DNA of 64,000 bases. Source: Phymorhynchus buccinoides. Its lineage: Eukaryota; Mollusca; Gastropoda; Neogastropoda; Raphitomidae. The translations under genes and the position numbers were made by a program. Below, piece after piece: positions 11,354-21,300 of this stretch. The stretch covers positions 59,217,247-59,281,246 of the forward strand of contig CM065693.1 in NCBI GenBank assembly GCA_017654935.2. Reading direction: 5' to 3'. The number at the start of each line of letters is the position of its first letter. The stretch's first letter is position 1. The notes beneath the pieces are model-generated. The model did not search any database and had not been told where the DNA came from. It saw nothing but the letters and a program-made list of their open reading frames with translations.

Positions 11354-14030
11354 ACCAGGTACCATAGTAGTGTAGGCCTAGTGTTATGAGGTGTGTTGGT
11401 ACCATAGTGGTGTAGGCCTAGTGTTATGAGGTGTGTTGGTACCATAGTGGTGTAGGCCTAGTGTTATGATGTGTGTTGGTACCATAGTGGTGTAGGCCTA
11501 GTGTTATGAGGTGTGTTGGTACCATAGTGGTGTAGGCCTAGTGTTATGAGGTGTGTTGGTACCATAGTGGTGTAGGCCTAGTGTTATGAGGTGTGTTGGT
11601 ACCATAGTGGTGTAGGCCTAGTGTTATGAGGTGTGTTGGTACCATAGTTGTGTAGGCCTAGTGTTATGAGGTGTGTTGGTACTATAGTGGTGTAGGCCTA
11701 GTGTTATGATGTGTGTTGGTACCATAGTGGTGTAGGCCTAGTGTTATGAGGTGTGTTGGTACTATAGTGGTGTAGGCCTAGTGTTATGAGGTGTGTTGGT
11801 ACTATAGTGGTGTAGGCCTAGTGTTATGAGGTGTGTTGGTACCATAGTAGTGTAGGCCTAGTGTTATGAGGTGTGTTGGTACCATAGTTGTGTAGGCCTA
11901 GTGTTATGAGGTGTGTTGGTACTATAGTGGTGTAGGCCTAGTGTTATGAGGTGTGTTGGTACTATAGTGGTGTAGGCCTAGTGTTATGAGGTGTGTTGGT
12001 ACCATAGTGTGTAGGCCTAGTGTTATGAGGTGTGTTGGTACCATAGTGGTGTAGGCCTAGTGTTATGAGGTGTGTTGGTACCATAGTTGTGTAGGCCTAG
12101 TGTTATGAGGTGTGTTGGTACCATAGTGGTGTAGGCCTAGTGTTATGAGGTGTGTTGGTACCATAGTGGTGTAGGCCTAGTGTTATGAGGTGTGTTGGTA
12201 CCATAGTGGTGTAGGCCTAGTGTTATGAGGTGTGTTGGTACCATAGTGGTGTAGGCCTAGTGTTATGAGGTGTGTTGGTACCATAGTGGTGTAGGTCTAG
12301 TGTTATGAGGTGTGTTGGTACCATAGTTGTGTAGGCCTAGTGTTATGAGGTGTGTTGGTACCATAGTGGTGTAGGCCTAGTGTTATGAGGTGTGTTGGTA
12401 CCATAGTGGTGTAGGCCTAGTGTTATGAGGTGTGTTGGTACCATAGTGGTGTAGGCCTAGTGTTATGAGGTGTGTTGGTACCATAGTGGTGTAGGCCTAG
12501 TGTTATGAGGTGTGTTGGTACCATAGTGGTGTAGGCCTAGTGTTATGAGGTGTGTTGGTACCATAGTGGTGTAGGCCTAGTGTTATGAGGTGTGTTGGTA
12601 CCATAGTGGTGTAGGCCTAGTGTTATGAGGTGTGTTGGTACCATAGTGGTGTAGGCCTAGTGTTATGAGGTGTGTTGGTACCATAGTGGTGTAGGCCTAG
12701 TGTTATGAGGTGTGTTGGTACCATAGTGGTGTAGGTCTAGTGTTATGAGGTGTGTTGGTACCATAGTGGTGTAGGCCTAGTGTTATGAGGTGTGTTGGTA
12801 CCATAGTGGTGTAGGCCTAGTGTTATGAGGTGTGTTGGTACCATAGTGGTGTAGGCCTAGTGTTATGAGGTGTGTTGGTACCATAGTGGTGTAGGCCTAG
12901 TGTTATGAGGTGTGTTGGTACCATAGTGGTGTAGGCCTAGTGTTATGAGGTGTGTTGGTACCATAGTGGTGTAGGCCTAGTGTTATGAGGTGTGTTGGTA
13001 CCATAGTGGTGTAGGCCTAGTGTTATGAGGTGTGTTGGTACCATAGTGGTGTAGGCCTAGTGTTATGAGGTGTGTTGGTACCATAGTGCGTGTAGGCCTA
13101 GTGTTATGAGGTGTGTTGGTACCATAGTTGTGTAGGCCTAGTGTTATGAGGTGTGTTGGTACCATAGTTGTGTAGGCCTAGTGTTATGAGGTGTGTTGGT
13201 ACCATAGTAGGCCTAGTGTGAGGTGTGTTGTAGTGTGTAGGCCTATGTTATGAGGTGTGTTGGTACCATAGTAGGTGTAAGCCTAGTGTTATGAGGTGTG
13301 TTGGTACCATAGTAGTGTAGGCCTAGTGTTATGAGGTGTGTTGGTACCATAGTGGTGTAGGCCTAGTGTTATGAGGTGTGTTGGTACCATAGTTGTGTAG
13401 GCCTAGTGTTATGTGTGTTGGTACCATAGTTGTGTAGGCCTAGTGTTATGAGGTGTGTTGGTACCATAGTGGTGTAGGCCTAGTGTTATGAGGTGTGTTG
13501 GTACCATAGTGGTGTAGGCCTAGTGTTATGAGGTGTGTTGGTACCATAGTGGTGTAAGCCTAGTGTTATGAGGTGTGTTGGTACCATAGTGGTGTAGGCC
13601 TAGTGTTATGAGGTGTGTTGGTACCATAGTGTGTAGGCCTAGTGTTATGAGGTGTGTTGGTACCAAAGTGGTGTAGGCCTAGTGTTATGAGGTGTGTTGG
13701 TACCATAGTGGTGTAGGCCTAGTGTTATGAGGTGTGTTGGTACCATAGTAGTGTAGGCCTAGTGTTATGAGGTGTGTGTGTTGCTGTGGGCAGGTGAGCA
13801 GGGACATGTTCAACACATGCACCAGGTACCATAGGCGGCCTAGTGTTATGAGGTGTGTTGGTACCATAGTGGTGTAGGCCTAGTGTTATGAGGTGTGTTG
13901 GTACTATAGTGGTGTAGGCCTAGTGTTATGAGGTGTGTTGGTACCATAGTGGTGTAGGCCTAGTGTTATGATGTGTGTTGGTACCATAGTGGTGTAGGAC
14001 TAGTGTTATGAGGTGTGTGTGTTGATGTGG
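11354..14030 (+). repeat. 40-bp tandem satellite containing exon S sequence
   Basis: About 65 units of 40 bp: accatagtggtgtaggccta followed by gtgttatgaggtgtgttggt. The part ggtaccatagtgg is also in exon S (14067-14079), where it encodes R-Y-H-S-G just before the catalytic Ser. The array opens with aaatgaaccaggtaccatag (11350-11369), close to exon S aaatgcaccaggtaccatag. A degenerate exon start (13794-13834) lies inside it, and it runs to the exon S acceptor. Variants include cca/cta, gtgg/gttg/gtag and some deletions (13200-13260). Confidence 0.95.
13794..13834 (+). pseudogene. Partial duplicate of exon S (acceptor plus first 41 bp)
   Basis: gtgtgtgttgctgtgggcag is followed by 41 bp matching the start of exon S with a few changes (reads V-S-R-D-M-F-N-T-C-T-R-Y-H). 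It then falls back into the 40-bp satellite and lacks the catalytic Ser codon and a downstream donor. Its own first bases make CAG|GTGAGC, a donor consensus placed exactly on an acceptor. It is a decoy exon left by tandem duplication. Confidence 0.85.
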
Positions 14031-14034
14031 GCAG

Positions 14035-14135
14035 GTCAGCACGGACCTGTTCAACAAATGCACCAGGTACCATAGTGGAACTTCCGCCGCCGCCCCCCAG
14101 GCTGCCGCCATTATCGCCCTGGCCCTGGAAGCCAA
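14035..14135 (+). CDS. Proprotein convertase exon S: catalytic serine
   Basis: 101-bp internal exon of a subtilisin/kexin-type proprotein convertase, a Ca-dependent serine endoprotease that cleaves prohormones at paired basic residues in the secretory pathway. The acceptor is gttgatgtgggcag (AG 14033-14034) and the donor gtgagt at 14136. Reading from phase 0 it gives STDLFNKCTRYH, then SGTSAAAP with the nucleophile Ser codon at 14083-14085, then IIALALEA. HSGTSAAAP and ALALEA are typical of PC2/PC1. The usual Leu-Ala-Ala-Gly after the motif reads Q-A-A-A. The exon ends with aa in phase 2, and the first base of exon B completes the Asn codon. The His and Asp catalytic exons lie outside the window. 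Confidence 0.93.
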
Positions 14136-14147
14136 GTGAGTGGGACA

Positions 14148-14329
14148 CTGTCAGCCTGTTGCCTTGCGGTGGGCATGCCGGGGAATCCTTCAGTAGTTCC
14201 CCAATCTAGCTGCCCCCTGTAACCTATCACCTGTCAGCCTGTTGCCCTGCGGTGGGCATGCCGGGGAATCCTTCAGTACAAGTAGTTCCTTCATCTAGCT
14301 GGTAGCTGCCCCCTCCAACCTATCACTCT
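14148..14329 (+). repeat. 83-bp tandem duplication just after exon S
   Basis: Two copies of ctgtcagcctgttgcc, ggtgggcatgccggggaatc and ctagctgccccct, starting at 14148 and 14231. The second copy has short insertions (tacaag, ggtagctg). It lies within the intron, 12 bp after the donor of exon S. Confidence 0.9.
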
Positions 14330-14856
14330 CTTTCAGGCCTACTCTGCCTTTTCATCTTCTAATTATCATCTGCTATTTTTCTGATTTATTGGTCCCTTCT
14401 CCTGCCTTTTATAAGAAAACATCCTCCAGTTAATGTTCTCATTTGAGCTCCTCCTAAATCGGAATGTGTCGGCTGAATGCAGCGGGTAGACCAGTGAAAA
14501 GTGAAAACCAGACACATAGGTAGCTCAGCCATTAGGACTTTTCTGGGAACGCAGAAGAAGAAGGTTGGCCTTTCAGTTGCTGGCTTGTTTGTTAAGAAGA
14601 AGAAGGTTGGCCTTTCAGTTGCTGGCTTGTTTTGTGTTCCAATCTCTCTCTTCGGTAGACTGTTGGTTCGTTCGTTTATTGTTTCAGTCAATCAGTTAGT
14701 ATTACTGATTGATTTATTTGTTAATGTATTTTGGTATTTCGTATATGGTATTTTGGTCTCTGTGAAAGAAATCCGGGCTGCTCCTACCTGGAGAGTGTGC
14801 CACCGGTAGTGAAGCGCCACCCTGTTTGCTTTGGAGTGGGAGTGGACTTGGGAAAC
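14330..14856 (+). other. Intron sequence between exon S and the second 40-bp array
   Basis: Mostly unique intron DNA. It contains one 42-bp-period duplication (14553-14632, ggttggccttt and cagttgctggcttgttt). No exon or mobile element is recognised. Confidence 0.6.
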
Positions 14857-16388
14857 CTAGCTATCAATTTGGTTCATACCAGGCAGCGGGTTCCTCCCAT
14901 AACTATCCATTTGGTTCATACCAGGCAGCGGGTTCCTCCTAGCTATCCATTTGGTTCATACCAGACAGCGGGTTCCTCCCATAGCTATCCATTTGGTTCA
15001 TACCAGGCAGCGGGTTCCTCCTAGCTATCCATTTGGTTCATACCAGGCAGCGGGTTCCTCCTAGCTATCCATTTGGTTCATACCAGGCAGCGGGTTCCTC
15101 CTAGCTATCCATTTGGTTCATACCAGGCAGCGGGTTCCTCCTAGCTATCCATTTGGTTCATACCAGGCAGCGGGTTCCTCCTAGCTATCCATTTGGTTCA
15201 TACCAGGCAGCGGGTTCCTCCTAGCTATCCATTTGGTTCATGCCAGGCAGCAGGTTTCTCTAAGCTATCCATTTGGTTCATACCAGGCAGCGGGTTTCTC
15301 CTAGCTATCCATTTGGTTCATACCAGGCAGCAGGTTTCTCCTAGCTATCCATTTGGTTCATACCAGGCAGCGGGTTTCTCCTAGCTATCCATTTGGTTCA
15401 TACCAGGCAGCGGGTTCCTCCTAGCTATCCATTTGGTTCATACCAGACAGCGGGTTCCTCCTAGCTATCCATTTGGTTCATGCCAGGCAGCGGGTTTCTC
15501 TAAGCTATCCATTTGGTTCATACCAGGCAGCGGGTTTCTCCTAGCTATCCATTTGGTTCATACCAGGCAGCGGGTTTCTCCTAGCTATCCATTTGGTTCA
15601 TACCAGGCAGCGGGTTTCTCCTAGCTATCCATTTGGTTCATACCAGGCAGCGGGTTCCTCCTAGCTATCCATTTGGTTCATACCAGACAGCGGGTTCCTC
15701 CTAGCTATCCATATGGCTCATACCAGGCAGCGGGTTCCTCCTAGCTATCCATTTGGTTCATACCAGGTAGCAGGTTTCTCTAAGCTATCCATTTGGTTCA
15801 TGCCAGGCAGCGGGTTTCTCTAAGCTATCCATTTGGTTCATACCAGGCAGCGGGTTTCTCCTAGCTATCCATTTGGTTCATACCAGGCAGCAGGTTTCTC
15901 CTAGCTATCCATTTGGTTCATACCAGGCAGCGGGTTCCTCCTAGCTATCCATTTGGTTCATGCCAGGCAGCGGGTTTCTCTAAGCTATCCATTTGGTTCA
16001 TACCAGACAGCGGGTTCCTCCTAGCTATCCATTTGGTTCATACCAGACAGCGGGTTCCTCCTAGCTATCCATTTGGTTCATACCAGGTAGCAGGTTTCTC
16101 TAAGCTATCCATTTGGTTCACACCAGGCAGCGGGTTTCTCTAAGCTATCCATTTGGTTCATACCAGGCAGCGGGTTTCTCCTAGCTATCCATTTGGTTCA
16201 TACCAGGCAGCAGGTTTCTCCTAGCTATCCATTTGGTTCATACCAGGCAGCGGATTCCTCCTAGCTATCCATTTGGTTCATACCAGGCAGCGGGTTTCTC
16301 TAAGCTATCCATTTGGTTCATACCAGGCAGCGGGTTTCTCCTAGCTATCCATTGGTTTCATACCAGGCAGCAGGATTCTCCTAGCTCT
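14857..16388 (+). repeat. Second 40-bp tandem satellite
   Basis: About 38 units of 40 bp: ctagctatccatttggttca followed by taccaggcagcgggttcctc. Variants (ttctctaag, caggcagcag, tgccagg, accagacag) recur in blocks of several units, implying higher-order duplication. It is unrelated to the other 40-bp satellite; I see no exon-derived piece in it. It lies in the intron between exons S and B. Confidence 0.95.
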
Positions 16389-16946
16389 TATCGACCTTTA
16401 ACTGCCGTGGGTTATTTATGTGCGCAAAGTGCACGGGTCAGACTTGCTATAAGTCCCCATCGAAACGACTGGACGTTCCGTTCGATTTTCGTGTCGATCT
16501 GGAAAGAGGAAAGAAGGGGCGAGGCCCAGATTCAGACCCGAGTCGCCCACATATGGAATAGGAATTGTTCGGAAATAATTAAGGGGAGTAATTTCATGGT
16601 GTGTGGGAGTGATCTTGCCTGATTCAATCGGCCAAACAGGGGAATATACTCTACCATCAGGTAGATCCCCAGCTCTCGCCTCGTGTGTCATTCTAAAATT
16701 GATGTTATTTATATTTTTACGTCACATTTTGCAAGTTCTATCAGTTTGTGGATACTGGCCACCCCTCATTTAAAAAAAAAAAAATGGTTTGCAAGTCGCT
16801 GACTCGCATCCTGCGGTTTCAAGCTTCGACGCCATGCCGTCATGGTTGCTATGGGTTTGATCGAGTAAGTCGAGGTAAAAAAAACCCTCTAAATTTCATG
16901 AAGTGCCCTCCCCCTAGTTTTTCCGAACATCGTCTATTGGCAGGCG
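16389..16946 (-). other. Intron DNA with possible tRNA-derived SINE remnant
   Basis: Unique intron sequence. Read on the - strand, 16975 down to about 16790 starts with ggtggcagagtggttaagac, which resembles the A box region of a Leu/Ser-type tRNA. A weak second-promoter-like stretch may lie further in. That would fit a tRNA-derived SINE, but I could not identify a complete body or tail. The rest (16389-16780) shows nothing recognisable. Confidence 0.4.
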
Positions 16947-17222
16947 AACGTCTTAACCACTCTGCCACCTTCCTTCCTTATTGACTTTAATTATGCAAAA
17001 CTAAACATTCATTCAACCGATCAGCCAATCAGTCAATCAACGTCTTAACCAATCTGCCACCTTCCTTCCTTATTGACTTTAATTATGCAAAGCTAAACAT
17101 TCATTCAACCGATCAGCCAATCAGTCAATCAACGTCTTAACCACTCTGCCACCTTCCTTCCTTATTGACTTTAATTATGCAAAGCTAAACATTCATTCAA
17201 CCGATCAGTCAATCGATCAATC
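16947..17222 (+). repeat. 92-bp tandem triplication
   Basis: Three copies, starting at 16947, 17039 and 17131, of aacgtcttaaccactctgcc, ttccttccttattgacttta and attatgcaaa, ending in cgatcagccaatcagtcaat. Each carries the tRNA A-box-like stretch (on the - strand). The third copy degenerates into cgatcagtcaatcgatcaat. Confidence 0.93.
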
Positions 17223-17595
17223 AGTCAATTCTATTCTTCTCTTCAGGACCCAAGATCACTGAGTTGACCATTCTGTTGGTTTTGTGTTTTGTGTGTGTGT
17301 GTGTGTGTGTGTGTTTTTGGGAGACCTGAAAGTGGGATTCTGTGGGAGGGCATGACAGCGTGGACGTGTAAAGCCAGAGTGGTCAACATGCATACCATGG
17401 GCCCTGAAGAGAAGAAGAATAAGAATAAGAATAAGAATAAGAATAAGAATTAAGAACGGGAGAGGTTAGATATGGTTAGATTTCAAGGAGCTCAGCGGGT
17501 TTAGGCTAAAGCATGACACCGCGCATCAACACTGGAGACAGGAAAGTTTAGGACATGGGAGTATGAGATCCTCAATCAAACATTTACTTTCATTG

Positions 17596-17670
<75 letters not shown>

Positions 17671-17688
17671 TCTGTTGTTTGTTGCTAG
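17223..17688 (+). other. Intron end before exon B, with microsatellites
   Basis: Contains (GT)n at about 17289-17314, (AAGAAT)n at 17410-17449 and a long (CT)n tract at 17601-17660 followed by (GC)5. The (CT)n acts as an extended pyrimidine tract 28 bp before the exon B acceptor, tctgttgtttgttgctag. Confidence 0.85.
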
Positions 17689-17940
17689 TCCCGACCTGAC
17701 CTGGCGCGACGTTCAACACTTGATAGTGATCACGTCCAAAGCGAACCAGCTGAAGCCCAAGAAGACTCTCTTCTGCAAGAACTGTGCCGGTTTCCCCGTC
17801 AGCCTTGCCTTTGGCTTCGGCCTGATGGACGCCATGGACATGGTGACTCGGGCTCTCAACTGGACACTAGTGCCAGAGCTGAAGGTCTGCAACGTCTCTG
17901 CCAACCAGGCTGACCCTGCCTCCATGAGCGAGAGAGAGAG
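17689..17940 (+). CDS. Proprotein convertase exon B: end of catalytic domain
   Basis: 252-bp exon; acceptor AG at 17687-17688, donor gtcagt at 17941. With the two bases carried from exon S it reads N-P-DLTWRDVQHLIVITSKANQL, then FGFGLMDAMDMV and NWTLVPELKVC. In PC2 the corresponding stretches are LTWRDMQHL, TSK.NQL, FGYGVLDAGAMV and W.TVPE, so it is convertase-like throughout and closest to PC2/PC1. Two cysteines (LFCKNC) replace the usual W-x-x-N-G region, which suggests a divergent paralogue. The exon ends in GA-rich codons (S-E-R-E-R) and leaves in phase 2, matching entry to exon P. The 45-bp satellite begins directly at its donor. The alternative that the true exon ends slightly earlier is not supported by any other GT in the right phase. 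Confidence 0.9.
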
Positions 17941-18365
17941 GTCAGTGGGTTGATTGTTGTGGCAGAGAGAGGTCAGTGGGTTGATTGTTGTGGCATGGTA
18001 GTGTTAGAGAGAGAGATGTGAGTGGGTTGATTGTTGTGGCACGGTAGTGTTAGAGAGAGAGAGGTCAGTGGGTTGATTGTTGTGGCACGGTAGTGTTAGA
18101 GAGAGAGAGAGGTCAGTTGGTTGATTGTTGTGGCAGAGAGAGGTCAGTGGGCTGATTGTTGTGGCATGGTAGTGTTAGAGAGAGAGAGGTCAGTTGGTTG
18201 ATTGTTGTGGCAGAGAGAGGTCAGTGGGTTGATTGTTGTGGCATGGTAGTGTTAGAGAGAGAGAGGTCAGTTGGTTGATTGTTGTGGCAGAGAGAGGTCA
18301 GTGGGTTGATTGTTGTGGCAGAGAGAGGTCAGTTGGGATTGATTGTTGTGGCATGGTAGTGTGTT
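17941..18365 (+). repeat. Exon-proximal, ancestral-type units of the 45-bp satellite
   Basis: Alternating short (gtcagtgggttgattgttgt then ggcagagagag) and long (gtcagtgggttgattgttgt then ggcatggtagtgttagagag) units. Each starts with agag|gtcagt, an exact copy of the exon B donor context. They differ from the bulk of the array by gtggcatggtagtg instead of gtgggtttggggcagtg, and this subtype occurs nowhere else in the window. Confidence 0.93.
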
Positions 18366-21300
18366 AGAGAGAGAGAGTCAGTTGGTTGATTGTTGTGGGT
18401 TTGGGGCAGTGTTAGAGAGAGAATGTCAGTTGGTTGATTGTTGTGGGTTTGGGGCAGTGTTAGAGAGAAGTTAGTTGGTTGATTGTTGTGGGTTTGGGGC
18501 AGTGTTAGAGAGAAGTCAGTTGGTTGATTGTTGTGGGTTTGGGGCAGTGTTAGAGAGAAGTCAGTTGGTTGATTGTTGTGGGTTTGGGGCAGTGTTAGAG
18601 AGAAGTCAGTTGGTTGATTGTTGTGGGTTTGGGGCAGTGTTAGAGAGAGAAGTCAGTTGGTTGATTGTTGTGGGTTTGGGGCAGTGTTAGAGAGAAGTCA
18701 GTTGGTTGATTGTTGTGGGTTTGGGGCAGTGTTAGAGAGAAGTCAGTTGGTTGATTGTTGTGGGTTTGGGGCAGTGTTAGAGAGAAAGTCAGTTGGTTGA
18801 TTGTTGTGGGTTTGGGGCAGTGTTAGAGAGAAGTCAGTTGGTTGATTGTTGTGGGTTTGGGGCAGTGTTAGAGAGAAGTCAGTTGGTTGATTGTTGTGGG
18901 TTTGGGGCAGTGTTAGAGAGAGAAGTCAGTTGGTTGATTGTTGTGGGTTTGGGGCAGTGTTAGAGAGAAGTCAGTTGGTTGATTGTTGTGGGTTTGGGGC
19001 AGTGTTAGAGAGAGAAGTTGTGGGTTTGGTTGATTGTTGTGGGTTTGGGGCAGTGTTAGAGAGAAGTTAGTTGGTTGATTGTTGTGGGTTTGGGGCAGTG
19101 TTAGAGAGAGAAGTCAGTTGGTTGATTGTTGTGGGTTTGGGGCAGTGTTAGAGAGAGAAGTTAGTTGGTTGATTGTTGTGGGTTTGGGGCAGTGTTAGAG
19201 AGAAGTCAGTTGGTTGATTGTTGTGGGTTTGGGGCAGTGTTAGAGAGAAGTCAGTTGGTTGATTGTTGTGGGTTTGGGGCAGTGTTAGAGAGAAGTCAGT
19301 TGGTTGATTGTTGTGGGTTTGGGGCAGTGTTAGAGAGAAGTCAGTTGGTTGATTGTTGTGGGTTTGGGGCAGTGTTAGAGAGAAGTCAGTTGGTTGATTG
19401 TTGTGGGTTTGGGGCAGTGTTAGAGAGAAGTCAGTTGGTTGATTGTTGTGGGTTTGGGGCAGTGTTAGAGAGAAGTCAGTTGGTTGATTGTTGTGGGTTT
19501 GGGGCAGTGTTAGAGAGAAAGTCAGTTGGTTGATTGTTGTGGGTTTGGGGCAGTGTTAGAGAGAAGTCAGTTGGTTGATTGTTGTGGGTTTGGGGCAGTG
19601 TTAGAGAGAGAAGTCAGTTGGTTGATTGTTGTGGGTTTGGGGCAGTGTTAGAGAGAAGTCAGTTGGTTGATTGTTGTGGGTTTGGGGCAGTGTTAGAGAG
19701 AAGTCAGTTGGTTGATTGTTGTGGGTTTGGGGCAGTGTTAGAGAGAAGTCAGTTGGTTGATTGTTGTGGGTTTGGGGCAGTGTTAGAGAGAAGTCAGTTG
19801 GTTGATTGTTGTGGGTTTGGGGCAGTGTTAGAGAGAAGTCAGTTGGTTGATTGTTGTGGGTTTGGGGCAGTGTTAGAGAGAAAGTTTGATTGTTGTGGGT
19901 TTGGGGCAGTGTTAGAGAGAAGTCAGTTGGTTGATTGTTGTGGGTTTGGGGCAGTGTTAGAGAGATAAATCAGTTGGTTGATTGTTGTGGGTTTGGGGCA
20001 GTGTTAGAGAGAGAAGTCAGTTCGTTGATTGTTGTGGGTTTGGGGCAGTGTTAGAGAGAAAGTCAGTTGGTTGATTGTTGTGGGTTTGGGGCAGTGTTAG
20101 AGAGAAGTTAGTTGGTTGATTGTTGTGGGTTTGGGGCAGTGTTAGAGAGAGAGTCAGTTGGTTGATTGTTGTGGGTTTGGGGCAGTGTTAGAGAGAAGTC
20201 AGTTGGTTGATTGTTGTGGGTTTGGGGCAGTGTTAGAGAGAAGTCAGTTGGTTGATTGTTGTGGGTTTGGGGCAGTGTTAGAGAGAAAGTCAGTTGGTTG
20301 ATTGTTGTGGGTTTGGGGCAGTGTTAGAGAGAAGTCAGTTGGTTGATTGTTGTGGGTTTGGGGCAGTGTTAGAGAGAAGTCAGTTGGTTGATTGTTGTGG
20401 GTTTGGGGCAGTGTTAGAGAGAAGTCAGTTGGTTGATTGTTGTGGGTTTGGGGCAGTGTTAGAGAGAAGTCAGTTGGTTGATTGTTGTGGGTTTGGGGCA
20501 GTGTTAGAGAGAAGTCAGTTGGTTGATTGTTGTGGGTTTGGGGCAGTGTTAGAGAGAAGTCAGTTGGTTGATTGTTGTGGGTTTGGGGCAGTGTTAGAGA
20601 GAAGTCAGTTGGTTGATTGTTGTGGGTTTGGGGCAGTGTTAGAGAGAGAAGTCAGTTCGTTGATTGTTGTGGGTTTGGGGCAGTGTTAGAGAGATAAATC
20701 AGTTGGTTGATTGTTGTGGGTTTGGGGCAGTGTTAGAGAGAGAAGTCAGTTGTGTTGATTGTTGTGGGTTTGGGGCAGTGTTAGAGAGAGAAGTCAGTTG
20801 GTTGATTGTTGTGGGTTTGGGGCAGTGTTAGAGAGAAGTCAGTTGGTTGATTGTTGTGGGTTTGGGGCAGTGTTAGAGAGAAAGTCAGTTGGTTGATTGT
20901 TGTGGGTTTGGGGCAGTGTTAGAGAGAAGTCAGTTGGTTGATTGTTGTGGGTTTGGGGCAGTGTTAGAGAGAGAAGTCAGTTGGTTGATTGTTGTGGGTT
21001 TGGGGCAGTGTTAGAGAGAGAAGTCAGTTGGTTGATTGTTGTGGGTTTGGGGCAGTGTTAGAGAGAAGTCAGTTGGTTGATTGTTGTGGGTTTGGGGCAG
21101 TGTTAGAGAGAAGTCAGTTGGTTGATTGTTGTGGGTTTGGGGCAGTGTTAGAGAGAAGTCAGTTGGTTGATTGTTGTGGGTTTGGGGCAGTGTTAGAGAG
21201 AAGTCAGTTGGTTGATTGTTGTGGGTTTGGGGCAGTGTTAGAGAGAAGTCAGTTGGTTGATTGTTGTGGGTTTGGGGCAGTGTTAGAGAGAAAGTCAGTT

